The position numbers were made by a program, and so were the translations under genes. Positions 1 to 11,837 of a stretch of 64,000 nt of DNA are shown here, piece by piece; within the stretch, counting starts at the first letter, position 1; the number at the start of each line of letters is the position of its first letter. This DNA is from Phocoena phocoena. Lineage: Eukaryota; Chordata; Mammalia; Artiodactyla; Phocoenidae. Where the stretch lies: contig NC_089220.1 of NCBI RefSeq assembly GCF_963924675.1, positions 167,510,761 through 167,574,760 on the forward strand, written 5' to 3'. Under the pieces are notes generated by a model that did not search any database, was not told the DNA's origin, and worked only from the letters and a program-made list of their open reading frames with translations.

Positions 1-110
1 CCCTGGAGGAGGGAACAGCAGGTACGAAGACTCTGAGGGAAAGAAGCTGACGGTCCAGCTGAAGGAGGCTGTGTTACTAGAGGCCAGTGATGGAGCGTAA
101 TGAGATGAGG
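1..110 (+). repeat. Possible ancient interspersed repeat, 3' part
   Basis: The first 70 or so bases (GAGGGAACAGCAGGTACGAA and what follows) resemble the later part of a widespread old mammalian repeat. A fuller copy appears to lie at about 62290-62720. I cannot name the family. The left end is cut by the window edge. Confidence 0.3.
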
Positions 111-212
111 GTGAAAAAACAATAGGAATGTTATAGATTATTTTCCTAGCTTTCGCAGTCACCTGAAAGGTATTACACCTTCTTTTTCTTACAGTTGAGG
201 AAGATGAGTTAA

Positions 213-537
213 GAAATTAAGTGATCTGGGCTTCCCTGGTGGCGCAGTGGTTGAGAATCTGCCTGCGAATGCAGGGGACACGGGTTCGAGCCCTGGTCTG
301 GGAAGATCCCGCATGCGGAGCAACTGGGCCCGTGAGCCACAATTACTGAGCCTGCGCGTCTGGAGCCTGTGCTCCACAGAGAACAAGAGAGGCAACGATA
401 GTGAGAGGCCCACGCACTGCGATGAAGAGTGGACCCCGCTTGCCACAACTAGAGAAAGCCCTCACACAGAAACGAAGACCCAACACAGCCATAAATAAAG
501 TAATTAATTAAAAAAAAAAAAGGAATTAAGCGATCTG
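213..537 (+). mobile_element. CHR-type tRNA-derived SINE, long form, with TSD
   Basis: Full-length cetacean/cetartiodactyl SINE. The body is 229-521. The A box is TGGCGCAGTGG at 240-250 and the B box is GGTTCGAGCCC at 283-293. The 3' part carries the long-form module (GCTTGCCACAACTAGAGAAA) and an A-rich tail. Target-site duplications flank it at 213-228 (GAAATTAAGTGATCTG) and 522-537, with two mismatches. It is one of only two + oriented copies in the window. A short open frame inside it is not a gene. Confidence 0.95.
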
Positions 538-2063
538 ACTGAGGACCTGAAACAGCAGGAGGGTGACTCAGCACTGGATGCGGGGCCATCTGGCTCCCGC
601 ACCCTCCCTGTTCCCGGGTGCCTCACTGCCTCACTGCAGGGCTCTCACCCCTCGTGAGGCTGCACCCACATGAGGTCTTCTTGTTGTGGACAAGACTAGA
701 TGATCAAAGGCTGGATCCCCGAAGGAACGTGCTATTTGATTTCATGCAGGAGTGCAGCTTGCGTGGCGCAAGGAAACACGTACACAGAGCCCTACCCTTT
801 GGTGCCACAAGCTTGTCTAGAGGAGAAAATGAGGCCGATAATCTACAAGGAACTTCTGGTATAAGAGGAAAGGAGAATTAGCAATGTGCCTTTGAGAATG
901 CGGAGTGACCTGGCCTGCCGGGCCTGGCATTATCTGGAAGGGGTGTTTCTCACTTGTAAATACTCCAGCATGAGAGATGTTACTGACTTCATTTACTTGG
1001 TACTGGGGACAAAACCCACCATACCAATTATTTAAATTAGGGACAAATTAGGAATAAATTATTGTCTTGTTGACTCCAATTTTGTAGAACATCTACTTTA
1101 GTCTCCCCAATTGAGGATGTGGCCTGATGTCTCTTCTCACCTGGTATCACACTGATGCCGAGGAAAGGGATGCTTGGGGGCCCGGGTTGCCCCTACCATC
1201 CAACAGATAAAGTTTGTGGAAGCTGAAGGGTTAAATGCTCTGATTTGATAGCCAACAACACCAGCAGATTTGAAAAGTGACTTCATTTGGTTCATTGGAG
1301 TGAGTTTCTCCTAGTGTGGTGAACTGAGAAATGCTCTGCTGGGACCAAAAACAAAAAGAAACATATACAAACAGAAAGTAAATAGTTTCTCCACAAAGGA
1401 AGTAGGGATAATAGCATGAAAAAACATAAAGAAAATATAATGAGTGACGTAATTGAGTTTATCACCTTGATTTATAATCCTGGTTCCTTACAAATGCCTG
1501 ATCAAACAGTTCAAATGGGGCACAGAAAACCAATTCCTTCACCAGGGCCTTATCATATAACATTATTATAAGGCACATGTTGTCACCAGGAAGGAAAAAT
1601 GTGTCCCATTGAAACACATTTCTGAATATCTCAAAAAATATCCTCTTACGTGGGAGAATTTGTTTCTCAAACAGAAAATCAAATGTGCCTTTACAGAACT
1701 CATTTTCTTTCGTTCTAATGACATGTAATCATTCTGCCTTTATTTTGCCAAGTTTCTCTTCCACAGGTTTCCAAGATGCCAGTTTTTAAATGTCTACTGT
1801 TTCTGCAACTCACAAAAATAGAAATAATTTCACTCCTGGTGCAAAGTCCTAATATGAGACATTACATATGCAACAATTTACATTTCTATGGATAGACTAG
1901 AAATTTATATTAGGAAATACTTTTTTTTCAAAACAATGTCACTCATTCTGCAGGCATCTACAGGCCCTCATTAATATATTGGATATAACTTCCCTAGACA
2001 TCTTTTCTTAAAGGGAATGCTTTTCATAATAACGGTAAAGGGATATATCAGAGACAAATGAGC
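538..2063. other. No recognised gene or repeat
   Basis: About 1.5 kb of AT-rich sequence. An 87-codon open frame starting at 618 has no recognisable domain, no CpG-rich promoter and no convincing splice context. I do not call it a gene. Confidence 0.5.
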
Positions 2064-2245
2064 TGGTATCTTGTGGGATCAAGTCTATTGTTTCCTTATG
2101 ATCTGAAAATATTCTGTGTTTCAGTCACTCATCAGGTCAACAAGGACTTTATCCCAATAGGGGTGGTCATCTGACACGTAGTTCTAAGGGTTATTGGGCT
2201 AATGAAAAGAGGAAATGCAAGAAATTGCATTGTAAAACAAAGCAA
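2064..2245 (+). repeat. Diverged duplicate block, copy A
   Basis: About 180 bp that align colinearly with 3419-3600. Shared blocks include TATCTTGTG, TCAAGTCTATTGT, TCAGTCACTCA, AAGGGTTATTGGGC and AAAAGAGGAAATGCAAGA. Both copies are in the same orientation, about 1355 bp apart. The flanks do not align. It may be two copies of an unnamed old repeat or an ancient local duplication. Confidence 0.75.
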
Positions 2246-2504
2246 GCTCTTCCAGGTGGCTCCAACTTTCTGTGAGAAGCTGTTCCCTTGTCCCCAGCTC
2301 CAGATTTCATGAGGAACAAGGGATATGGCCCAGCAGAAGGTTTGAGTGCAGTGTCAAAGGAACCCCAGTGCACTGGACACTCCAAGGGATTTTGATAACT
2401 GGCTCTGCTCCCCATTTGTCAGGAGGAAGGTGGTCAAATCACTTTTGAGATTCAAGATAAGTCTGAGATTTACACTAGGCTGTAAGATTAATGAGGAATA
2501 CAAC

Positions 2505-2575
2505 CTGCACCACTGAATCCTAGTGCCTGGAAGAGTACCTAGTACACAGTAGACATTAAAATATTTAATGATAGG
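2505..2575 (+). repeat. L2-like 3' end
   Basis: The sequence GTGCCTGGAAGAGTACCTAG followed by a CAGTAGACATTAAA motif matches the typical tail of an L2 LINE (or MIR). It is short and diverged. Confidence 0.4.
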
Positions 2576-2577
2576 AG

Positions 2578-2625
2578 GAAGCAAGGAAGGAAGGAACGAA
2601 CGAACGAACGAAGGATCAAAGGAAG
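2578..2625 (+). repeat. Tetranucleotide microsatellite (GGAA/CGAA)n
   Basis: Runs of AAGG and then four AACG/CGAA units, about 45 bp. It sits directly after the L2-like tail and may have grown from it. Confidence 0.85.
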
Positions 2626-2879
2626 GGAGAAATCTATTGGTAGATTCAAATTTCCTGGGTTGATAAGTGTAATTTCTACTGCTGCTTGAATAATGTTTAC
2701 TGATGTATTGTTTACAAAGAAAAGCCAAAGTGTTGGACCACATTGTGTCAGTTTAGTGCTGGAGTTGGGAGGATTTAAACTTGATGGATGCTCTGAAGTG
2801 AAAGCCGTGCTGAGTGGTCAGGCATAGGTCTCCTCTATGCTTTGTTCAGGGAGAACAAAGACTGTAGCTCTGAGTGGGA

Positions 2880-3095
2880 TGTCTGAAGCCAGACACACAC
2901 ACAAAGCCTGTTCTCAAGAATCTCAGTCTAATATGAGGTCTAAGTAACCACAACACGGTTGTAAAAGGGTAAGAACCCTAAGAGAGATGCCCACAGAAGG
3001 GGCCGAGCACCGTGTTTGATTACTTTAAATGGTGGAACATGGGAAGCTGCCGGAAAAAGGGACCTTTGGGCAAGACCTGGAAAGGTGAGAGTGTG
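2880..3095 (+). repeat. Possible ancient interspersed repeat
   Basis: The wording CTGTTCTCAAGAATCTCAGT, later GGGCAAGACCTGGAAAGGTG, resembles the same old mammalian repeat class suspected at 1-110 and 62290-62720. It is heavily diverged and the family is not named. Confidence 0.3.
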
Positions 3096-3418
3096 TAGCT
3101 CAGACATTGCATCTTGGCCCTTTCAGAGGCAGTCAGGTTGTCAGAGAGACTGACCTCATCTTTCTCCCATGGGACAGGCAGGGAGTAATGGAAACTGCCT
3201 TAAACTCCTGCTTGCCTGAGTTTCTCTGTTCCCCAGCAGAGCCAGAAACAGTCATCACGCTCTTGAATATGAGAACAGCCTCGTCAACACTTTACCCCTT
3301 CACAGCAAATAAACCCCAAACCTCACCAACCTCTTGGTTTTGGTTCGAAAATAGACATCTAAGGCTGGGACAGGAAGAGTCACAGAAGAGAAATAGACCA
3401 ATGCATCCCAATATCCCA

Positions 3419-3600
3419 ACCAGTATCTTGTGAGGTCAAGTCTATTGTGTACTTATAACATGAAAAATTTTGTTTTAGTCACTCACTAGATTAACAGGGA
3501 CTTTCTTCCAATGGGGGGGCAATTTGATGCATAGTGCTAAGGGTTATTGGGCATAATAAAAAGAGGAAATGCAAGACTTCTTTGGAAAACAAAATAAGTC
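3419..3600 (+). repeat. Diverged duplicate block, copy B
   Basis: Second copy of the block at 2064-2245, same orientation. It differs by many substitutions and small gaps (for example GGGGGGG where copy A has GGGGTGG). Confidence 0.75.
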
Positions 3601-4277
3601 AATATGTTCACCCTCAAAGATCACGGAGCTGGTATAAGTCCCTGGTATCTTCATGGCCCCCTGAACTTCAGGCTATAACTTGGTTAGAAAAATGTGTTGA
3701 GTTTTTTTAAATCAGGCGCCAAAGATTTGAAACCTCAAGCACGCTGTGTAGGGAAGCAATAAATGGGGGAATGGAAAGTGGGTTTTGCTTCCGAAAAAGA
3801 TAATGTGATGAGTCACTATTTAAATGAACCTGTGGAGCTTTGCAAAGTCTTAAACTGGACGCTTTAATTGTATAATCCTGAGTCCTTAACTGTAGAGTGT
3901 CTGGAAGACGATCGTCTATGTGAAGTGGTGGGGGCTGGATGCTGCTATGTGCTACTGAGATGCGAACAATAGCTCGAGATGTGAGGAGGAAATTGGTGTA
4001 CTGGATTCTGAAATAAATTGCAGCTGTCAGGAGCTGTCTGTGAAGTCTGGAATGATCTGTCAAGCAGAAAGGCGCTGTAAGTGCTTCTGTGAGAATGGTG
4101 GGTGGATTCTTCCCACTTTTAGGAAAATATCTTGACCAAAGGAATGTCCTGAATGCAAAATCAATAGGAATGGATCATTCCAAGCCTCTTTCTTCTTTTT
4201 ACCTTTTTTCCTACTGGGAACTGTTTTTTCAATTCTTTAATGACCTGCTTCGGGTAAGTTAAATATAGTGTGAGTTT
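3601..4277. other. No recognised gene or repeat
   Basis: Unique-looking sequence. A 118-codon - strand open frame (3707-4063) shows no domain, signal peptide or splice context and is treated as chance. Confidence 0.5.
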
Positions 4278-4496
4278 AGGACTGTGATTCCCAGCAAGGG
4301 TGATTTTGTGCCGCCATTACCACCACTCCCCCAGGGGACATCTGGCAATGTCTGGGGACATGTCTGGTTGTCACAAGCAAGAGGATGCTACTAGCATCTG
4401 ATAAACATCCTACAAACCACAAGACTGTCCTCCCAACAAAGAATTATCTGGCCTCAAATGACAACAGTACTGACAAAATGCAATTGACCTTGGTTT
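4278..4496 (+). mobile_element. Non-autonomous hAT-like DNA transposon remnant
   Basis: Contains GGGGACATCTGGCAATGTCT, GGTTGTCACAAGCAAGAGGA and CAACAAAGAATTATCTGGCC. These blocks are characteristic of an old MER-class hAT-Charlie element of mammals. The exact subfamily is not assigned and the termini are diverged. Confidence 0.7.
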
Positions 4497-5004
4497 AAGG
4501 TTAATTCTTTTTACTTTTCAAATTGTCCAAGTTAGTCACACTTGTAATGACTCTATAGAGACCAAAATGGAAGCCTCAACATGTAGGTAATGCACACCTG
4601 TGATGCCTATTTCTTACAAAATTATGAAAAATATATTCACTCCCCTAAATCAGGAATAACACAGCACTGTTGCTGCTATTGGTTTCATGCAATTATATGA
4701 GAAATGATGTGATTATATTTAAATAAAATCATGATAATATACCATACAGTTGTATACCATTCCCTCTGCAAAGCCAGCATAACAAAACACAGCAAAACAT
4801 ATCAAAGGGATAATATGCATATATTCAGGACTATTTCTGACATTCTTGGACATTTCTCAGATCTCAGTGAGACAAATGAATTTTAGGATCCCAGGAACAC
4901 TAATAACTCAGCAGAGCCTCAGAGAAAATTGCTTCAATTCACATAAAATTCTTTGTCACGAAAAATAAGAATAGCTACTGTTTTCTTTTTTTTTTAAGTT
5001 TTCA
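4497..5004. other. No recognised feature, AT-rich
   Basis: AT-rich spacer before the SINE. No open frame or recognised repeat. Confidence 0.5.
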
Positions 5005-5219
5005 TAATTTATTTATTTATTTATTTGCGGTACGTGGGCCTCTCACTGTTGTGGCCTCTCCCGTTGCAGAGCACAGGCTCCAGATGCGCAGGCCCAGCGG
5101 CCATGGCTCACGGGCCCAGCCACTCCTCGGCACATGGGATCTTCCCAGACCGGGGCACGAACCCGCGTCCCCTGCATCGGCAGGCGGACTCCCAACCACT
5201 GCATCACCAGGGAAGCCCC
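5005..5219 (-). mobile_element. CHR-type SINE, short form
   Basis: Reverse-strand copy. The element head lies at the right (CCAGGGAAGCCCC near 5208-5219), and the tail at the left is a TTTA-repeat (AAAT on the element strand). The internal part is GGCCATGGCTCACGGGCCCA. No convincing TSD was found, so it may be old or have a rearranged tail. Confidence 0.93.
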
Positions 5220-5989
5220 TATACCTCATTTTTAAAAACACTACTGATATGAAAAACGGAATAACAAAATCAACATGACAATGTTATCCTAATCATGGCC
5301 ATACAAAAAATCTGCCAGAATTGGTTTAAGTTTTAGGTCTACCAGTACAAGCACTGATGTTTACAACCCATCCTCCATGTAATTGTGAACAACAAGAAAA
5401 AAAAAAATATGACACACTGCTCCACATGCATTGATTTTACCATGGACTTGGCAAGTCTAAGGTCTTGGCAAGTTTAAGTGAGATGCCCCACTAGGTAATG
5501 GCAGAACTTGCTGGACCCACTAGTTACTTGTACTTCAAGTCTTGCCACCTCTAATTATTTAAACAGAATTATGAGTGTATGTGTGAATATAATACAGTGT
5601 AAGATACTAAATAAGTGGTTAAAGGGAAAACAAGTTCATCATGGCAAGGCAGAGGGATATTTCTGCACGAGGGACTAATTGTCCTCCACCATCTTCAGTC
5701 TGTGAGGAGAGAAACCTCCCTTCCGCTGGCCCCCAGTAGAAGGTGGACTGAATGGAACTAAATGGCCACAACGTAAGCTGCAGCCGATGGGAGGCGGGTC
5801 CCGGGAAACAGACAGGAAGTGCAAGGACCCAAGAAGGCATCAGAGAGAGGATCTAAGGAAAACTACTGGGAAGCTCTCTACCAAAAGGGAGAGAAATAGG
5901 CTGAGTGGGAGTCCTGAGAGACACAAGTTAGCGGCACAAATTCAAATGCCCTTTGGTATCTGACCTTGGAGAGGCAATAAAGTAGAGCA
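5220..5989. other. No recognised gene or repeat
   Basis: Unique-looking spacer. The 73-codon - strand open frame at 5619-5840 has no recognisable feature. Confidence 0.5.
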
Positions 5990-6105
5990 CATAGGAGCAG
6001 GGACTCTGGATTCAGTCACTCGGGTTTACACACCAGTTTCACCACTTACTGGCTGCGTGAACTTGGGCAAGATGCTCGACTTCTCTGTGCCTCAGAGAGT
6101 GTTCA
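5990..6105 (+). repeat. MIR SINE fragment
   Basis: Core of a MIR element: a CACCACTTACTGGCTGCGTGA block followed by CTTGGGCAAGATGCTCGACT and TGTGCCTCAGAGAG. This is the conserved MIR core, sense strand. Confidence 0.85.
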
Positions 6106-7157
6106 CTTTCTTAGGTTGCTTTTATCCCATTATGTAATTTCTTTTTACACTTAAGCTAAATGAGATTAACCTTTAAAAAGTCACCCAATATTTACCAGAA
6201 CCAAGAATTAATCTCAGTTCTTTTAACTCAATATTTGTATATTTATTCCACACCACAAAAATGCCTTAACAGGGACTGCTGTTATGGAAAATAGTACGGA
6301 AGGGGGGAATAAAGAATAGAGGGCACAAAGGGAGGGGGGAAGTAACAGATACTGAAAATGATGAGGAGAGAGGTGGTATAATTAGGTGATATAATTAGAA
6401 AAAGTAATAAAATGAATGTCAAATATGGACAGAAGGAGGGAATATGTTGGTGATTAAAAGACATTATATTTATGCATCTTAGTGATGGGTGAAATGAGCC
6501 TTACGAATTACAGCATTTCTAATTTGAGTAACAATTTGTAAGCTATAAATGTTTATAATGAGTGTAATTTGTCCAACTTATGTTATGGAATAAAGTAAGA
6601 CATAGTATTAGCCATTAAGAGATACTTTGTAGATTTAAAAAGCAATGATTAATTTTTTATTGGAACATAATAGATTCAAACATAAATCATTTTATTGCTC
6701 TTACAAATCAGAGAAATTTAAGTTTTAGATAAACCTAAAAAATAGTCTTATCTATAGCTGCACTGGTATCTAGATTTGAAATTTAAAACCAGGGTAACTG
6801 TTCTAGATCAAAAGAGACTAAAGAAAAATGACAACTAAATGCAATGCCTGATCCTTGATTAGATCCTGGATTGAAAAAATAGCTATAAATTATATTATTG
6901 GGAAAATTGGATCAATTTGAGTAAGGACTTTATATCAGATAATATTATCAAATCAATGTGACTCAATTTTTTAGAATACTAACAGTATTGTCATTATATT
7001 AGAGAATGACTTTGCTCTGGGAAATACATGCTGAAGTATTTAGAAGTGTCATGAAGTCTGCAATTTATATGCCTTCTTTCAAACGGTTCTACGGTCACAT
7101 AGAATGCCAGAATTGAACTAACTCGAGTCCAGTTTCTTTATCTTAACAGTCACTGTG
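6106..7157. other. AT-rich spacer, nothing recognised
   Basis: About 1 kb of AT-rich DNA with no supported gene. The purine-rich stretch at 6295-6345 produces a spurious - strand open frame. Confidence 0.5.
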
Positions 7158-7530
7158 CTGTCATTGTTTATTCATTTATTTATTTATTTTATTTATTTAT
7201 TTTTGGGTCTTCGTTGCTGTGCATGGGCTTTCTCTAGTTGCAGTGAGCGGGGGCTACTCTTTGTTGTGGTGTGTGGGCTTCTCATTGCAGTGGCTTCTCT
7301 TGTTGCAGAGCACAGGCTCTAGGTGCGTGGACTCAGTAGCTGTGGCATGTGGGCTCAGCAGTTGTGGCTCGCAGGCTCTAGAGCGTAGGCTCAGTAGTTG
7401 TGGCGCACAGGCTTAGTTGCTCTGCGGCATGTGGGATCTTCCTGGACCAGGGCTCGAACCCGTATCCCCTGCATTGGCAAGTGGATTCTTAACCACTGTG
7501 CCACCAGGGAAGCCCTGTCATTGTTTATTC
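7158..7530 (-). mobile_element. CHR-type SINE, long form, perfect TSD
   Basis: The body is 7174-7514 on the reverse strand, with an ATTT-repeat tail at the left. Perfect 16-bp target-site duplications (CTGTCATTGTTTATTC) flank it at 7158-7173 and 7515-7530. The internal CAGTAGTTGTGGC modules mark the long form. Confidence 0.97.
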
Positions 7531-8290
7531 TGAGTCTATGATTTAAATGCAGGAATATGCAATACCACAGGAGCTGGAGACAAAAATTGTGCCAAAAGCA
7601 GGTGGAATGACTCCGAACTCTCATGAACTTATTCTCAAAAAAACCACATGTATTTTAGTCCACGTGTGCTGGGGGTCAGTTGTGTAACTAAGAGTTGTCA
7701 GAATTAATTTGTAGGTAGAATCCAATGTTGACTAATGGATATGTAATAAAAGCACAATAATATAAAGCTTATGCATACATACATATATATACAAATATGT
7801 ATTATGTGTGTATATTCCTTTTTATATTTATGTATGTATATGTTACTAAAACTCAACAGTAACCACAGCAAGTAGATTGATAAAAGGGAGGAGGAAGTCC
7901 TCTATCACCGATATTTTAAGAGCTGCCAGCACACAGCAGAAATAAAAATCAAACTTACTTTTCATCAGTTTGGTTATTGATTTTAAGTTCTCTGCAGTGG
8001 CTGCACCTGGTAAACTGCTTTCACCATCCTTTCTCTGGTAGAAAGTTTGAAAAATCTAAAAGGATCAGAGATGAGCTAGAAGATTTTACATTTTGGAATA
8101 AGACAATTAAAGTATCCAGCAAGTTGAAAAAAAAAATGACCAGAGATATTAAGAGCAGGGTGGGCTGGTTTCTGAGAGAGGATTTGGGTAGAAAGTTGAG
8201 AGTGGAAGTAAAGGATAATTTAGGGAAAATACTGCTATCTTCTTTGATGGTGACAGAGACTAGTAAGGATTTTCAGTAACAACAAAATCA
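7531..8290. other. No recognised gene; TA/TG-rich stretch
   Basis: Contains a TATG/TACA-rich stretch near 7770-7845. The open frame at 7977-8279 (100 codons) has no domain or splice context and is not called. Confidence 0.45.
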
Positions 8291-8294
8291 GTAA

Positions 8295-8522
8295 TAAATA
8301 ATAATAATAACGTACCATGTTTCAGACATTATTGTAAATGCTTTACATGACTTCCCTGTGTTAAGTCCTTTTACTCTCACAATAATCTTATGATGTGTGT
8401 GCCATTATTATTCCCATTTTACAGATGAAGTAACTGAGGCAGATGAAATAACTGCTAGGAATTGACAGAGACAGTTTTTAACCCAGACATTCTGGCTTCA
8501 GACCCTCACTCTTAACTATTTC
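8295..8522 (-). repeat. MIR SINE
   Basis: Antisense MIR. An AATAATAATAA start is followed by ATTCCCATTTTACAGATGAA and GTAACTGAGGCA. The right end reads TCTGGCTTCAGACCCTCACT. Confidence 0.9.
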
Positions 8523-8893
8523 ACTGTGTATTTCTTGAGACACAAAGACCTGGATTGTCATCAATTTTACTTTTTAGTCAGACCGCTGTTCCTCTAAATT
8601 GACATAGCACAGGGACCCAAGTGCACAGAGAGTATTTGAGCTACACGAGGACAGGATGATGAGGTTATGAAAACGGGAGAAAATGAATGGAGTCCAGAGA
8701 GACTTTGCAAACAATTATATAGGACTTCATGGTGACTAAAATCAGAAGATAAGAAGAATGAGTCAATGATGACTGAAAAAAATAAGTTTTATTTATGCAG
8801 GAAATGGTGGTGACACTGACAGAGACTGGGAAATGAACAAGTGGGTGGATTGGTGGGTGGAAGGTGATGGTGAACTTAGCTTTGATAATCCAA

Positions 8894-8941
8894 GGAGAAA
8901 ATGTCAGTAGGAGAAAATGTCAGTAAGATAAAATGTCAGTA
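8894..8941 (+). repeat. Three-copy 16-bp tandem repeat
   Basis: GGAGAAAATGTCAGTA occurs twice exactly and a third time as AGATAAAATGTCAGTA. Confidence 0.95.
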
Positions 8942-8944
8942 AGC

Positions 8945-9381
8945 ATTTGGTAACACTGCTACTATCGAGAAGAGGAGAAAAATGGAAAAGATTTCAGAAG
9001 TACTAGTATAGATGACACAGTTGAAACTTTACCTCTTTTTTATCTTTAGTATCTTTAAACCCTTTATACCCTGCTTCAGTCCACAGAGGATTTGAGGCAG
9101 TTTACACTAAAATGAACAGGAGATTATTGTTGATATATTAATCTGATATATAAACTCATTTATATTTAACTTCATCTTTTTCTTTTCTAAACAAAATGGT
9201 TTCATTTTTTTCCCTTGACGCTTATCCTAGGTCCAAATTTTTATTGCTCCAACTATATTCATTTTTAAACAAGTTTTTTGTAATCCTCTGAATTGGAGTG
9301 GTGACACTTTTTATCAGTTGTGGTATTTTACATGTACTGTGTTTTGTCGTGTCTCATTTTGCTTTGTCATGTATCATATAA
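8945..9381. other. No recognised feature
   Basis: AT-rich spacer without gene signals. Confidence 0.5.
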
Positions 9382-9568
9382 AATATTGGAGTCTAGAAGC
9401 CTGCGCGCCTAGAGCCCGTGCTCTGCAACAAGGGAAGCCACCGCAGTGAGAAGCCCGCACACTACAATGAAGAGTAGCCCCCGCTTGCCACAACTAGAGA
9501 GAGCCCACATGCAGCAACGAAGACCCAACACAGCCAAAATAAATAAATAAATACAATATTGGAGTCTA
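9382..9568 (+). mobile_element. 5'-truncated CHR SINE with TSD
   Basis: The body, 9396-9554, holds only the 3' half of a long-form SINE (from AAGCCTGCGCGCC to the AAAT tail). The tRNA-like head with its A and B boxes is missing. Direct repeats AATATTGGAGTCTA at 9382-9395 and 9555-9568 match exactly. The truncation therefore happened at insertion, as in L1-style 5' truncation. Confidence 0.95.
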
Positions 9569-10089
9569 AGTGGTAAGGATCATGGTAACAACATTTGAAA
9601 ATCATGGTTGAAATTATATACGTGTACATGTATATTTTTCCACAATGTATTTATACCTTTGCTCTCCTCTTCTATTTTCTGAACAATGGCTAGTTTTTGC
9701 AGATTTTTAATAGAAGGTTTTCAAACTAATCTCCCTCCTCCAGGATCTAAGAAACTAAGTACTTAGATGGATCTTTGACTTATGTGGGTAATAATTATGA
9801 TAACAGAAGTGTCAGGTAAGAGAATTCGTGGGTGGAATCAAGCAGGAATTTTGTGTTCTTTCCAGTTAAATTTTAGTTTTAGCAGCAGGTTATGTTGAAC
9901 TGGGAATCTTTATTTTGTTGTTTAGTAAAATGAGTATTGAGTTGGTAATAATTGCTTATTGGGTTTTGTCCATTTTCATGTTAATATATGGGAGAGGTAG
10001 AATTTCAGCAGAGGCATTCATAATGTATTCTAAGGAACCCATGAGGGTCCACTATCTTGGTAAGAGTGGAATCAGAGATGGGTGGAAAT
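9569..10089. other. No recognised feature
   Basis: AT-rich spacer without open frames or known repeats. Confidence 0.5.
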
Positions 10090-10265
10090 TGTGATAACAG
10101 GGCAGTGAAAAAAGGACGGGCCAGGTAGGAACTGTCAATCAAAGTATCATAGTAATGTAGGATGTTAACAGGGGAAACTAAGTGTGGAGTATACAGGAAC
10201 TCTCTACTATCTTTTCAACTATTTTGTAAATCTGAAACTATTCTAAAATTTAAAAGTTTAGTTTT
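10090..10265 (+). mobile_element. Old LINE-1 3' end fragment
   Basis: GGAACTCTCTACTATCTTTT, then GTAAATCTGAAACTATTCTA and AAATTTAAAAGTTTA. This matches the 3' UTR end of old L1M elements. Confidence 0.65.
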
Positions 10266-10752
10266 AAAAGTCTATGATTAGTAAGTTCAAGAGAATATGT
10301 AGGTATATAGGAGAGAATGGAGAATTTCACCAGAATATCTGATTCATTTAAAAAAAAAAAAAAAGAGTTGAATAGATAAAGCAGTTCAGAAAAACAAAGC
10401 AACTTGGACACAGCAGAAAACAGAATTTGTGAACAGGAAGACAGGTCAATTGAAAACAACCAAAATGGAGCACTGATAAAGAACATTCAAAATATGTGGG
10501 ACACGTTTAAACTTTAAAACTGGAGTCCCAGAAAGAGAGTAGATAGAAAATAGAAAAGAATAAATATTCTGAGAGAAAATGGCCATTTTCCAAAACTGAT
10601 TTTAAAGAAACACCAACCCACAGACTAAAGGAGCTCAGAGAAGCTGAAATAGGATAAACACACATGCAAAAGAAAATCATACCTAAATAACATCAGGTCA
10701 AACTGTCAAAAGCTAAAGAAAAGAGAAAATCTTAAAAGAATCCAGAAAAAAA

Positions 10753-11544
10753 TTCTATAACTATAATATATAAAGAACTCTTACAATTCAAATAATAAAA
10801 CAAACAACCAAACTTTACAAAGGAAGAGGCAAAATATGTGAACAGACATTTTTCAAAAAAAGATATACACATGTCATGTAAGCACATAAAAATTATTCAG
10901 TATTGTTAATCATTAGGAAAATGCAAATTAAAACCAGAATTAAAAATTGTTAAAATTAAAACGAATGACAACAGTACATGCTGATAAGTATGTGGAACAA
11001 TTGAAACTCTCATATGTAGCTAGTAACAATGCAAATTGTTACAGCCCTTTTAGAGGATGGTTAATCAAAAAGTTAAGCATACACTTACCATACGACCAAA
11101 GCTAAGTAAAACCATATGTCCACACAAACATTTGTAGATGAACATTCAGAGAAGCTTTATTCATAATAGCCTAACACCAGAAATAAATTAAATGTCTATC
11201 AATTAGTGAATAGCTAACTAAACTGTGGTAAATCCATATAATGAAATACTACTTGGCAATAAAAATAAACTATTGAAACATGCATAAACATGGATGGATC
11301 TTAAAGTATTAGGCTCAGTGGGAGAAGTCAGCCATAAAATCATATGTACTTTATGATTCCATTTATATGAAAAGCTAGAAAAGGCAAAACAAGAGTGACA
11401 TCAATTAGATCAGTGGTTGACAGGGGCCAAGGTTGGAGAGAGGGGGTTAATTGCTAAGGATCATGAGAGAACTTTTTGAAGTGGTGGTCATGACTGTGTA
11501 CATTTGAAAAATCTCATTAAATAATACACTTAAAGCTGATTTTT
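10753..11544 (+). mobile_element. 5'-truncated LINE-1 inserted in older L1
   Basis: Begins in the ORF2 C-terminal region (AAGAACTCTTACAATTCAAA, then ATGCAAATTAAAACCAGAAT). It runs through the 3' UTR (AATGAAATACTACTTGGCAA, GGATGGATCTTAAAGTATTA) to an A-rich end near 11544-11551. Short A-rich duplications (AGAAAAAAA type) may be the target-site duplication. Coding frames are destroyed. Confidence 0.8.
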
Positions 11545-11683
11545 AAAAAAAGATGTATTATCTTCAAAGAGCAACAACAGTACTTAGTTGACTTCTCAAA
11601 AGAAATGAGAGAAACAAGAGCCAATGGAATGTCTTTAACTTACTGAAAGAAAGTAACTATCAGTCTAGAATTTTATACTCAGC

Positions 11684-11837
11684 AAAAGTACCCTTCAGAG
11701 ACGCAAGAGGGAAGACATATGGGAACATATGTATATGTATAACTGATTCACTTTGTTATAAAGCAGAAACTAACACACCATTGTAAAGCAATTATACCCC
11801 AATAAAGATGTTTATTAAAAAAAAAAAGTACCCTTCA
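11684..11837 (+). mobile_element. Short young L1 3' end with perfect TSD
   Basis: A 126-bp L1 tail (11698-11823: GACGCAAGAGGGAAGACATA, GATTCACTTTGTTATAAAGC, then AATAAAGATG and poly-A). It is flanked by exact 14-bp repeats AAAAGTACCCTTCA at 11684-11697 and 11824-11837. The same subfamily is present at 27017-27357. Confidence 0.97.

Noticed and set aside
240..293. tRNA gene signal (A and B boxes)
   Set aside because: These belong to the tRNA-derived head of a SINE. There is no full cloverleaf tRNA gene.
7158..7530. Spaced short direct repeats resembling a CRISPR-like pattern in long-form SINEs (CAGTAGTTGTGGC modules)
   Set aside because: The modules are internal SINE structure in a eukaryotic genome. 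Spacing and spacers do not fit CRISPR.
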